A DNA stretch of 64,000 nt, taken from assembly GCA_016712885.1 (NCBI GenBank), contig JADJQF010000015.1:318339-382338 (forward strand), in the 5' to 3' direction. A model generated the notes under the pieces. It searched no databases and had not been told where the DNA came from. It saw nothing but the letters and a program-made list of their open reading frames with translations. Made by a program: the position numbers and the translations under genes. The DNA comes from Candidatus Flexicrinis proximus (lineage in GTDB: Bacteria > Chloroflexota > Anaerolineae > Aggregatilineales > Phototrophicaceae). This document shows, piece after piece, positions 17,923 through 26,245 of the stretch. How positions within the stretch are numbered: position 1 is the stretch's first letter; every line of letters starts with the position of its first letter.

Positions 17923-20217
17923 ATGCGAAACATGGGGACTTTCCAGGGTTGGCGGCTGACATTCTTTCAAGGCATCATGTTTGCCGTGTTCGCCATCTTC
18001 GCAATCCGCATGTACGACCTGCAGATCATGCGGCAGGGGGACTTTCAGGCGGCCGCCGACGAAGACCGGCTCTCTACTCTTCCCCTGGCCGCCGACCGCG
18101 GCGTCATCTACGATCGCAATGGCATGCTGCTTGCAAACAACGCGCCCGCGTATGTCGTCGAGATCACGCCAGCCGAATTGCCGACCGATACGGCCGGGCG
18201 CTACGCTATCTACAACAAGATTTCGGCGCTAACCGGCGTGCCGCCCACCGTAGCCACTGAACTCCAGGGAACCCAATTTATCCGCAGCATCGAACGGATC
18301 GTTCGGGAAGGCGAGGGTGTTGCGCCTTTCCGCGCGATCGCCGTTGCGACCGACATCGAACGCTCGGCCGCTATTCGCCTCCTTCAGGATCGCATCAGCA
18401 CGCCGGGCGTGAGCGTCCGTACGGTCGCTGTGCGTGAATACCCTACCGGCGAACTGACGTCCCACATCGTCGGCTACATGGGTCCGGTCAGCGCTGAAGT
18501 GGCTGACCAGCTCCGCGAGCTCGGCTTTGACCCGCGCTTCGAGCGCCAGGGGTATGCCGGTGTCGAAGCCTATATGGAGGGGATTCTGGCGGGCGCGCGC
18601 GGGTCGATTACCCGCGAGGTCGATGTCGCTGGTCAGGTCCAGCGCGAGCTGGAAGTCGTCCCCGCCATCGCTGGCAACAGCCTCGTTCTTACCATCGACA
18701 CAGAACTTCAGGATGCGGCGCAGAAAGCCCTCACCAGCCGGCTCGACGAGCTAAACCGGATATCGCAGGAACGCGGCGAAGGGATCAAGAGCCAGCGGGG
18801 TGTCGTGATCGCGATCAATCCCACTACCGGCGAAATCCTGGCGATGGTCAGCTATCCCGCCTATGACAACCGCCGTTTCGCCCGCGCTATTGACGGTGAA
18901 TACTATCTGAATGTCCTCAACGATCCACTGACGCCGCTGCTCAATAAAGCGGTCGGCTCGCTGTATCCTCCTGGCTCGGCGTGGAAGCTGATCACCGCCG
19001 GCGCCGTCATCGCAGAAGACGTCATCGAGCCTTCAACGACACTCTATGACCCTGGCGATCTGTTCGTTGAAAACCGTTACGCCCCCAACGACCCTGCGCA
19101 GCGTCAGCGGTTCGTCTGCTGGAACCGTGAAGGTCACGGCAACCTCAATATCATTGGCGCCATCGCCAATTCCTGTAACGTCTACTTTTATCAGGTCGGG
19201 GGCGGCAACCCGTCGGTCAGCCCGTTCCGTCTGCGCGAGGGGGGGCTTGGCATTTCGAATCTGGTCCGTTATGCGCAGGCGCTTGGGATCGGGTCCGAGC
19301 TGGGCATTGAACTGGTCGGCGAACTGTCCGGACGGATGCCGGATCCGAACTGGAAACGCCGCATATACGGCGAAAACTGGTCAACAGGCGACACCTATAA
19401 CGCCGCATTTGGACAGGGGTATATCACGGTCACTCCGCTCCAGATGATCACCTCGGTGCAGGGGCTGATTACCGGTCAGTTGCTGCAACCGACGGTTGTC
19501 CGCGAAATCACCGACGAAGCCGGTAACCCTATCCGCCCTTTCGAGCCCACGGTGGCCCGTACGCTCAATCTTGAGAACCCGAACCCGGATGGAACCCTGA
19601 CCCTATTCCTGCAGGAAGATATGATCATGAAGGGTGCGGACAGCCTTGCGTGCATCTGCGAGGAAAACGCGTTCCCCTACTACAATGAGGTACGCTGCAA
19701 GCCCGAACTCTACCGCAGCACCGTCGATGTCGATCCCGCGCCTTTTGTGGAGGATATCCGCCCGTATCAGGTGCATGTCCCCTACGGCTACGTCTTTAAC
19801 GGCAGCGTATGCGATCCGCTGCGTTTCAACCCCGAATACACGCCAGCATTCTTCGACGACGAGAGTCTGAATTATGTGCGGCTGGGCATGCGCGAGGCGG
19901 TCGTCACGGGGACCTCGAAGAACGCGAGTCTGGACATAGTAGCTGTAGCCGGCAAGACCGGGACGGCCGAGTACTGCGATGATGTCGCCTTTGCGCTGGA
20001 CAAATGCGAATTCGGGAACTGGCCGGATCATGCCTGGTTCACGGCCTATGCGCCGTTCGAAGCACCGGAGGTCTTGATGATCGCGTTCATCTATAACGGT
20101 GAAGAAGGGTCAACCAACGCCCTGCCGGTCGTACGCGAGACCATGGAGGCCTACTTCCGGCTCAAGAACCAGCGCGGCGAAGGCGAACCCGCCGCGCCTG
20201 CGACCGGAGGCGGATAA
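17923..20217 (+). CDS. mrdA: Penicillin-binding protein 2 (peptidoglycan transpeptidase of elongation)
   Basis: ATG 17923 is preferred over ATG 17887 because AAGGAG stands 7 bases before it. A short cytoplasmic end and one transmembrane helix (FFQGIMFAVFAIFAIRMYDL) lead into the pedestal domain (LAADRGVIYDRNGMLLANN) and a transpeptidase domain with all three active-site motifs: SxxK in YPPGSAWKL (Ser352), SxN in ANSCN (417-419) and KTG in AGKTGTAEY (Lys678). About 260 residues separate SxN and KTG; part of this is a Cys-bearing insert (CICEENAFPYYNEVRC, YGYVFNGSVC) not typical of model PBP2s. The protein is 764 residues, longer than the usual 600-650. It cross-links the side wall with MreBCD; a RodA partner is not encoded here. 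Confidence 0.94.
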   Translation: MRNMGTFQGWRLTFFQGIMFAVFAIFAIRMYDLQIMRQGDFQAAADEDRLSTLPLAADRGVIYDRNGMLLANNAPAYVVEITPAELPTDTAGRYAIYNKISALTGVPPTVATELQGTQFIRSIERIVREGEGVAPFRAIAVATDIERSAAIRLLQDRISTPGVSVRTVAVREYPTGELTSHIVGYMGPVSAEVADQLRELGFDPRFERQGYAGVEAYMEGILAGARGSITREVDVAGQVQRELEVVPAIAGNSLVLTIDTELQDAAQKALTSRLDELNRISQERGEGIKSQRGVVIAINPTTGEILAMVSYPAYDNRRFARAIDGEYYLNVLNDPLTPLLNKAVGSLYPPGSAWKLITAGAVIAEDVIEPSTTLYDPGDLFVENRYAPNDPAQRQRFVCWNREGHGNLNIIGAIANSCNVYFYQVGGGNPSVSPFRLREGGLGISNLVRYAQALGIGSELGIELVGELSGRMPDPNWKRRIYGENWSTGDTYNAAFGQGYITVTPLQMITSVQGLITGQLLQPTVVREITDEAGNPIRPFEPTVARTLNLENPNPDGTLTLFLQEDMIMKGADSLACICEENAFPYYNEVRCKPELYRSTVDVDPAPFVEDIRPYQVHVPYGYVFNGSVCDPLRFNPEYTPAFFDDESLNYVRLGMREAVVTGTSKNASLDIVAVAGKTGTAEYCDDVAFALDKCEFGNWPDHAWFTAYAPFEAPEVLMIAFIYNGEEGSTNALPVVRETMEAYFRLKNQRGEGEPAAPATGGG

Positions 20218-20218
20218 G

Positions 20219-21373
20219 GTGAGGCTGCCCCTGACTGAACCCCAGCGCGCCTTTGTCCGGTATACCATTCCGGCCATCCTGACCGGATTGCTGGCGTGGC
20301 TGGCCTTTCTGCTTGTCGGCAATACACCGCTGCTGCGTGCAAGTGGTCTGGCCGCCGCGATCATCGGCGTCGCGCTTACCCTGCGGCGGATGGGCGCTCT
20401 GATGTCGCTTGTCGGTGGGCTGGCGCTGGCATTCAGTCCGGCGTTCTGGGCACAGACCGGCGGCGGTGGCAGCAACCCCGCAACGATCGTCCTGGCGCTT
20501 GGGGCTGCTGGAATTCTTGCGGTGGGTTTGATCACGCTTGTTCAGCGTCCATACGTCGCCATGATGGCCGCGCTGGCCGTGTTTGCCGCTGTATATATCT
20601 CGCAGGTCGGCGAAGCGCGCAGCCTGCGCCTGACCGTCTTCGCGTCAGCCTGGCTAATCTACCTGCTCGTTCAGGCCGTCGTGACCGCTAACCCACGGCC
20701 AGACGAGCCACCGCACGGCGGCTATCGCCTGGCCGCGGCGCTGCGCGCCGGTATTCTGCTCATTCTTACGGCAGCCACGGTCAATGACCCGTTGTTTGTA
20801 CTGTTTGTACCGGCAGTGGCGCTGGGACTTATCCAGTCGCGCGCCAGGATTCCGGTGTGGTACTGGATCATCCTGGCGGTCGTGACAGTTGTCGGGATTC
20901 GCGGGATTTCGCTCATCTACATCGCCCCGGAATGGTGGGGCGTCTCCGTTGAGACTGCGCTGGCCGCGCGCGGCAACATCCCGTATCTGATTCTCGATGG
21001 CCTGTCCGACGGCGCCCGCTGGATTTCAACGTTCGGGTTGCTGGCCTCTCAGTTCACGCTCGCCGGGCTTTTCCTGAGCGTGATCGGGCTGTCGCGCCTG
21101 TCGCGCTGGTATCCGCCGGTGGGCACGGTCATGATGGTCGGCTATGCGACGTTCTTCGCGTTTGGTCTTGCCTACTTCGGACGCGACCGGACGACGCTGC
21201 TGCTGCCTCTGCTCATCATGCAGGTCTTCCTGATGTGTTACGCCGTCCATGCCGCCGGTCAATGGGCCGTCAAGGCGTTCCAGCTGCCAGAGGCGCGCAC
21301 CGTCCGCCTGATCGCGCCGGCGCTGTTTGCGGTCCTGCCGCTGGCCCTGTTCGTCAGGATTCTCGAACGCTAG
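20219..21373 (+). CDS. Polytopic membrane protein of unknown function, in the rodA position
   Basis: GTG 20219 begins one base after the mrdA stop, with GGAGG 7 bases upstream (inside mrdA), so the gene is co-transcribed and probably coupled. The protein has 384 residues and about ten hydrophobic helices. It has none of the SEDS (RodA/FtsW) signatures, although rodA commonly follows mrdA. The stretch LALAFSPAFWAQTGGG faintly recalls DUF2723/GT-C membrane proteins, but no acidic catalytic loop is evident. The C-terminus overlaps the convergent ZIP gene by 4 bases. A role in envelope assembly is suggested by position only. Confidence 0.75.
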   Translation: MRLPLTEPQRAFVRYTIPAILTGLLAWLAFLLVGNTPLLRASGLAAAIIGVALTLRRMGALMSLVGGLALAFSPAFWAQTGGGGSNPATIVLALGAAGILAVGLITLVQRPYVAMMAALAVFAAVYISQVGEARSLRLTVFASAWLIYLLVQAVVTANPRPDEPPHGGYRLAAALRAGILLILTAATVNDPLFVLFVPAVALGLIQSRARIPVWYWIILAVVTVVGIRGISLIYIAPEWWGVSVETALAARGNIPYLILDGLSDGARWISTFGLLASQFTLAGLFLSVIGLSRLSRWYPPVGTVMMVGYATFFAFGLAYFGRDRTTLLLPLLIMQVFLMCYAVHAAGQWAVKAFQLPEARTVRLIAPALFAVLPLALFVRILER

Positions 21374-22575
21374 AACTTGACCATAAAGGCAGTGAAGTAC
21401 ATCAGGGCAAGCCCCGCCGCTACCCCAAGCAGATTGACCGGGCTGAACGCACTCAACCCTGCGCTGACCGACCGGCGAACAACCAAGCGGCCAACTTCCC
21501 AGACGACCTGCAGGATCGCGCCGATGCCAATAGCCAGGAAGATGGTCGCCAGAACGGGGTCAAATGCGAATCCCCCCAGCCATGTGCCCAGGATTGCCGG
21601 ACCGCCGGCAAGCATAATCAGCAGTACGAAATGCCGGAGGCCGGGGTTGGTGCGGATGATCGGGGCCGCAATGCCCACACCCTCTGTGATATTGTGCAGC
21701 GTGAATCCGAGGACCAGGAAGGTGCCCAGCGCCGCCTCGCCTGCGGCAAACGCCGCGCCAATCGCCAGCCCTTCGCCCAGGTTGTGCAGACCGATCCCCA
21801 ATGCAATGCGGTAACTCAGACCGAGGTTCAGCTCTGGCGCCCGCTTGCCTGTCGCTCCGACCGCAAGCAGTGCGCCGAGGGATACCAATGCAAGCAGCGG
21901 CACCAGCGGACCACCCTGCCAGAAGGCCGGGAGTTCCGCCGCAAATTCGTTCGCATCAAACCACGTTCCGAGCGCAAGATAGATCAACAGGCCGACCGTA
22001 AGCGCCAGAATGAAGTTCATCGCCTGTGCGCTTAGGCGGCGCATGAACGGATACCACAACATGCCCAGGCCGACCGGCACGACCCCGACATATAACCCGA
22101 TCAGCGCAAACTGAAGTAGCAGTGATCCTGAAAGCTGGGGTGACTGCACGGCAGCGGCGATCTCGGTGGAAAACGTTGCGCCAAGCGAGGTCAGCAGCAC
22201 GACGGCGTGAGCCTCTTCTTCAACCCACGGATAGCTCAAGGTATAGGTCGCACGGCCAAGGCGGGGTATCGTGGTTCCGGGGGAGGCCGTAAAGTACGTA
22301 TATGCGTCGTCGACGATAACCTGCGGAATGGTGACCGGCTGCGGGCCGTCGTTGACGACCGTCAGTTCGATCACACCCGGCCCCGGCAGAATTACGCGCT
22401 CGATGACGACATGCTCAATCGGCGGCCCAGACAGGGCCGTAAGCCCGCCGCCGGTTGTCGTCAGCAGTGCCAGGACCAACCCAAGCAATAGCAGTGGGAT
22501 CAGCGCCAAACCCCATGCGCCGCGCAAATCGGTCAGTGTGTCCTGTTCCTGCGACGATGCGTCCTGCTGGGACAT
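21370..22575 (-). CDS. ZIP-family metal transporter with an extra N-terminal extracytoplasmic domain
   Basis: The C-terminal 270 residues carry the ZIP signatures on transmembrane helices 4 and 5: GIGLHNLGEGLAIGAAFAAG and GFTLHNITEGVGIAAP, with the His and Glu of the binuclear metal site. ZIP proteins import Zn, Fe or Mn down a gradient. In front of the ZIP core lie one extra transmembrane helix (LIPLLLLGLVLALLTTTGG) and a beta-rich outside segment of about 110 residues (IEHVVIERVILPGPGVIELTV to EEEAHAVVLL), unusual for bacterial ZIPs. It starts 38 bases after the multicopper oxidase stop, on the same strand, so the two are probably one operon. Confidence 0.88.
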   Translation of the reverse strand: MSQQDASSQEQDTLTDLRGAWGLALIPLLLLGLVLALLTTTGGGLTALSGPPIEHVVIERVILPGPGVIELTVVNDGPQPVTIPQVIVDDAYTYFTASPGTTIPRLGRATYTLSYPWVEEEAHAVVLLTSLGATFSTEIAAAVQSPQLSGSLLLQFALIGLYVGVVPVGLGMLWYPFMRRLSAQAMNFILALTVGLLIYLALGTWFDANEFAAELPAFWQGGPLVPLLALVSLGALLAVGATGKRAPELNLGLSYRIALGIGLHNLGEGLAIGAAFAAGEAALGTFLVLGFTLHNITEGVGIAAPIIRTNPGLRHFVLLIMLAGGPAILGTWLGGFAFDPVLATIFLAIGIGAILQVVWEVGRLVVRRSVSAGLSAFSPVNLLGVAAGLALMYFTAFMVKF

Positions 22576-22613
22576 GCCCTTATGCCTCTCACTGTCCGAC
22601 TTCTTTCCCGCCT

Positions 22614-23750
22614 TTAGGCTTGCAGCGCAGTGGAGCCGTTGGTCGATTGGTGGTCCCAGCCGGCATCCAGTCCGACTTCGGCCAGGGCCGCATTGAAGTC
22701 CTGTGGCTGCACGGCATTGAAGAACCCCATCCAGCCGAGTTCCGCGAACTCGCTCACATGGGCGTGGAACATATACCGCCCTGGCCAGCGGAACCGAAAC
22801 TCCAGGATACCGCGCTGTCCCTGCCCCTGAATAATGGTGTCAACCAGCCGCAGCGTGGGTTCCAGGGTCGTTCCGGTGTCGTAGTAATCGAAGAAGTTCG
22901 CGTGCAGATGGAACGAATTCAAAAGGTCGAACTCGATGATGTTTATCAGGTAAATGCGAACCAGCTCCCCTACTTTGACCGGAATAGGCCGGCGCATGAA
23001 TTCGTGCCCCACGGTGTTGACGGCATACAGTTCATTGGCACCGTCAAAGTTGGTATCGAACGCGTTCATCATCATCATGAATTCCCGCGCAGGGGCGCGA
23101 CCAGCAGCAGGGTCAATTATGAACGCGCCATACATTCCTTTGTGGATGTGGCGCCTCAGCGGCAGTGCGTGGCAGTGATATAAGTGACAGCCAAATGGGT
23201 CCGCATCAAAGGTGTAGGTGAAGTTCTCGCCGGGCTGGATCGCGCCCCGGTACTCGCCCTCGATCCCATCCATTTCAGCCGGGTGAAAACCGTGGAAGTG
23301 CATGGTGTGGGGATGGGTGCTGAAGTTAGAGAAATTAATCCGCAGGTTGTCGTCCTGCCTGCAGCGGATCGTTGGTCCGGGTACCCGTGCGTTGTAGGCC
23401 CAGGCAGGAAAGAACACGCCAGGCGCGATTTCGATCTCGATGTCGCCCGCCGAGATATCGAACTGGCGAATAGGCCGGCCATCGCTGGTGGTTTCACTCA
23501 GCAGCGTACCCGCATCCCAATCGACCAGCATCTGCATTGGATCAAATCCGTTGCGTGCGTGGTCAACGGCACCGACCAGCATCGCCCCTTGATGCCCTGG
23601 GTGTGGTGTCGGCTGCACGTCTGCCACAGTGACGGGGTGTTCGGGACGGTGAGTGGGTGCAGTTTGTGCCAAAGCCGGCGTAAACAGACGTTGGCCGATC
23701 ATGCCAAGCGTCCCGCCCGCGCCAATGCCAAGAAATCGGCGGCGATTCAT
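22614..23750 (-). CDS. Tat-exported two-domain multicopper oxidase
   Basis: ATG 23750, with GGAAGG upstream, gives a Tat-type signal (MNRRRFLGIGAGGTLGMIG). Copper ligands are visible in order: PHTMHFHGFH, CHLYHCHALPLRRHIHKGMYG (type 1 site with Cys, His and Met, plus His of the trinuclear site), NSFHLHANFF, and YMFHAHVSEFAELGWMG, where the usual HCH is HAH. Thus only the first cupredoxin domain holds a type 1 copper, as in type C two-domain laccases or NirK-like proteins; the full His set favours an oxidase. The mature enzyme of about 345 residues would act outside the membrane. Its neighbours are a ZIP transporter and a divergent metal-exporting ATPase, pointing to Cu, Fe or Mn oxidation and metal balance. 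The substrate is unknown. Confidence 0.88.
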   Translation of the reverse strand: MNRRRFLGIGAGGTLGMIGQRLFTPALAQTAPTHRPEHPVTVADVQPTPHPGHQGAMLVGAVDHARNGFDPMQMLVDWDAGTLLSETTSDGRPIRQFDISAGDIEIEIAPGVFFPAWAYNARVPGPTIRCRQDDNLRINFSNFSTHPHTMHFHGFHPAEMDGIEGEYRGAIQPGENFTYTFDADPFGCHLYHCHALPLRRHIHKGMYGAFIIDPAAGRAPAREFMMMMNAFDTNFDGANELYAVNTVGHEFMRRPIPVKVGELVRIYLINIIEFDLLNSFHLHANFFDYYDTGTTLEPTLRLVDTIIQGQGQRGILEFRFRWPGRYMFHAHVSEFAELGWMGFFNAVQPQDFNAALAEVGLDAGWDHQSTNGSTALQA

Positions 23751-23881
23751 GCTGTGCCTTCCTTTATGTTTCTGCATCGGTGCGTACAGTTTAGCCTTTT
23801 CTAAAAATAAATCAAGGCAAATATAAAACACGCTGAATCGCCTATTGCCTGTATTCGGCATTCGAAGTATTCTCATCTTAG

Positions 23882-23900
23882 TAGCACAAATGTTTTGCTA
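23882..23900. promoter_or_regulatory. 19-bp dyad in the divergent metal-gene promoter region
   Basis: TAGCACAAATGTTTTGCTA is an imperfect palindrome with perfect 5-bp outer arms (TAGCA/TGCTA), and runs into TGC-TATTAA, a possible extended -10 for the ATPase gene. Its left half matches the dyad at 8079-8094 read on the other strand. Confidence 0.4.
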
Positions 23901-23917
23901 TTAAGAGTGAGTCTCAA
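23901..23917 (+). promoter_or_regulatory. Possible Fur/Zur-family operator upstream of the P1B ATPase
   Basis: TTAAGAGTGAGTCTCAA matches the common Fur-family box pattern TTGAGAATGATTCTCAA at 14 of 17 positions, and sits about 18 bases before the preferred ATPase start, at the promoter. A second TATTCTCAT half-site is at about 23870. This is inference from pattern only. Confidence 0.4.
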
Positions 23918-23934
23918 TTAGGATGGGGATCCCC

Positions 23935-26106
23935 ATGGAACAGCGGGTGTATCAGGTCAAAGGCATGGACTGTGCCGGCTGCGCGCGCGAGATTGAGGAC
24001 GGACTCCGGCGGCTGGATGGTGTTGACTCCGCGACCGTCGACTACATGAGCTGCACGCTCAAGCTCACCGGACGGGCGCCGTTTGAAGACCTCCAGACTC
24101 GCGTACAGGCACTCGGCAAGTCGCTCGTTGCGCCTGACGAAGCACGTCCGGTCAAGCTCGACCCTGCCCGCGGCGGCGTTTTGGGGTTCGCGGCCTATCT
24201 GTTATCTCGCGACGAGACCCGTTCCGCGCTCACCGGCGCGTTCATGGTACTGGTCGCGCTTGTCCTTTCGCTGATGACCTCCGATCCGCTGATCGACTTC
24301 CTGATTGTGGGCGGGATGATCTTCGCAGCCATTCCGATTGCCCGCAGCGGGCTGAATGCGCTGTGGATCAACCGGCGGTTCAACATCAATATGCTCATGA
24401 CCATCGCGGCGGTCGGCGCTGTCGTGATCGGTGAATACCTCGAAGGCGCTTTCGTCGTGATCCTGTTCTCCATCGGCGAAGCGTTGGAAGGTTACACCGC
24501 GGACCGCGCACGCAGCAGTATCCGCTCCCTGCTGCTACTCAAGCCGGCCCGTGCCAACAGGGTACACGGTGACCATGAGCACGAGATTGCGGCCGACCTG
24601 CTGGAAATTGGCGACCATGTGCTGGTGCGCCCAGGTGAAGTCATCCCCGCCGACGGCACGATCGCGCATGGTTCGAGCGGGATCAATCAGGCGCCGGTAA
24701 CTGGCGAGAGCGTTCCAGTCTACAAGACCGAGGGCGATCTGGTCTTTGCGGGGACGCTCAATGGCGACGGCATGCTGCGCGTCCACGTAACGCGCACCGC
24801 TGCCGACAACACCATCAGCCGCATCATCCAACTGGTCGAGGAGGCACAGAGCGTACGCGCGCCCAGCCAGCGAATGATCGACCGGTTTGCCGCATGGTAT
24901 ACGCCGGCAGTTACCGTGCTGGCGCTGATCGTCGCAGTACTCCCTCCACTGCTGTTCAACGCGCCGTTCTACGACACTGCCGAGGGCCACGGCTGGCTCT
25001 ACCGTGCACTGGCTTTGCTGGTCATCGCCTGCCCGTGCGCCCTGGTCATCAGCACGCCGGTCACCGTGATTAGCGCGATGACAGCAGCGGCGCGGCGCGG
25101 AATCCTGATCAAGGGCGGTGCGTTCCTTGAAGCGCTTGGCAGCCTCAAAGCACTGGCGTTCGACAAGACCGGCACACTCACCACCGGAAGGCCGCAGGTT
25201 TACGCGATCCGCGGCGCAGTGACGGAGGCCGGAGACCAATATGACTCCGACGACGTTCTGGCGCTGGCCGCCGCACTTGAGAAGCGAACAGGACACCCGC
25301 TGGCCAAGGCAGTCGTGGACGAGGCGAAATCAAAACAGCTTGACAGCAGATATCCGGCGGCCGAAGGCGTCGAACTCATTCCGGGCCGCGGTGTGCGCGG
25401 CGTGGTAGCCGGCCGTCCGGTGACCATTGGCAGCCATGCCTATTTCGAAGAGCAGCACCCGCATGGCACGGTCTTGTGCGAATGGGCCAAGGGTCAGGAA
25501 GAAATTGGACACGCAACCATGATGGTCGCGGACGGCCAACAGGTCATCGGCGCGCTTGCGCTTGGCGATACGCTCCGGCCGGAAGTGCCGCACTTGAATG
25601 TCGAACTGGCGAGCATGGGCGTCCATTTGGCAATGTTGACCGGCGATCACAGGAAAGCGGCTGAAGCTTTCGCCGCGCGTTCACGCATCGTCACAGTCCG
25701 CTCGGAGCTACTGCCCGGGCAAAAGGTGGATGCGCTACGCGAACTTGCGGCGCAGCACGGCGCGATCGGGATGGTTGGAGACGGCATCAACGATGCTCCG
25801 GCTCTGGCCGCGGCGTCCGTAGGCATCGCGATGGGTGGCGCAGGCAGCCCGCAAGCCCTTGAAACCGCCGACGTCGCCTTGATGGCCGACGATCTTTCGG
25901 GGCTGCCGTTCGCGATCCGGCTGTCGCGGTTCGCCCGCTCGATCATCCGGCAGAATATCGTGCTGAGCTTCGGATTGAAGGCTGCGTTCGTCGTCCTCGC
26001 GCTCGAAGGCGCCGCGTCACTCTGGCTGGCGGTCGCGGCAGACGTCGGGATGGCACTCCTGGTCACCCTGAACGGCATGCGTCCGCTGCGCTGGGGCGAT
26101 AAGTAG
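23935..26106 (+). CDS. P1B-type heavy-metal exporting ATPase (Zn/Cd/Pb, ZntA-like)
   Basis: An N-terminal HMA domain carries the metal-binding GMDCAGCA (Cys13, Cys16). The membrane and catalytic core follows: TGESVPV, the CPC metal site (IACPCALVISTPV, Cys366-Pro-Cys368), the phosphorylated Asp410 in DKTGTLT, the ATP-binding GHPLAKAVVDE, and GDGINDAPALAAASVGIAMG. The last helix has DVGMALLVTLNGM, where the Asp fits the P1B-2 class (ZntA/CadA) rather than Cu exporters. At about 723 residues it is of normal length. ATG 23935 (MEQRVYQVKG) is preferred; ATG 23923 in frame adds MGIP and lies in a perfect palindrome, ATGGGGATCCCCAT. It is transcribed divergently from the oxidase-ZIP pair, so the three genes probably serve metal homeostasis. 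Confidence 0.94.
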   Translation: MEQRVYQVKGMDCAGCAREIEDGLRRLDGVDSATVDYMSCTLKLTGRAPFEDLQTRVQALGKSLVAPDEARPVKLDPARGGVLGFAAYLLSRDETRSALTGAFMVLVALVLSLMTSDPLIDFLIVGGMIFAAIPIARSGLNALWINRRFNINMLMTIAAVGAVVIGEYLEGAFVVILFSIGEALEGYTADRARSSIRSLLLLKPARANRVHGDHEHEIAADLLEIGDHVLVRPGEVIPADGTIAHGSSGINQAPVTGESVPVYKTEGDLVFAGTLNGDGMLRVHVTRTAADNTISRIIQLVEEAQSVRAPSQRMIDRFAAWYTPAVTVLALIVAVLPPLLFNAPFYDTAEGHGWLYRALALLVIACPCALVISTPVTVISAMTAAARRGILIKGGAFLEALGSLKALAFDKTGTLTTGRPQVYAIRGAVTEAGDQYDSDDVLALAAALEKRTGHPLAKAVVDEAKSKQLDSRYPAAEGVELIPGRGVRGVVAGRPVTIGSHAYFEEQHPHGTVLCEWAKGQEEIGHATMMVADGQQVIGALALGDTLRPEVPHLNVELASMGVHLAMLTGDHRKAAEAFAARSRIVTVRSELLPGQKVDALRELAAQHGAIGMVGDGINDAPALAAASVGIAMGGAGSPQALETADVALMADDLSGLPFAIRLSRFARSIIRQNIVLSFGLKAAFVVLALEGAASLWLAVAADVGMALLVTLNGMRPLRWGDK

Positions 26107-26245
26107 CCCGCAAACACCGCGCTTTCCGTCACGAATGCAGCATTCCTGCAGCCCTGGGATGAAGGAATGGCGCTGCGTCCTCTGTGAAGCGCACGTCGTG
26201 TGTGGTTAAATGACACATCGTTTCCTCATTAGTGGATCGCGCGTC

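Noticed and set aside
20219..21373. RodA/FtsW assignment from position after mrdA
   Set aside because: None of the SEDS signature motifs is present in the translated sequence.
23923..23936. Palindrome ATGGGGATCCCCAT as an operator for the ATPase gene
   Set aside because: It overlaps the start-codon region, and a single 14-bp palindrome with no second copy gives too little support; kept only as a note in the gene entry.
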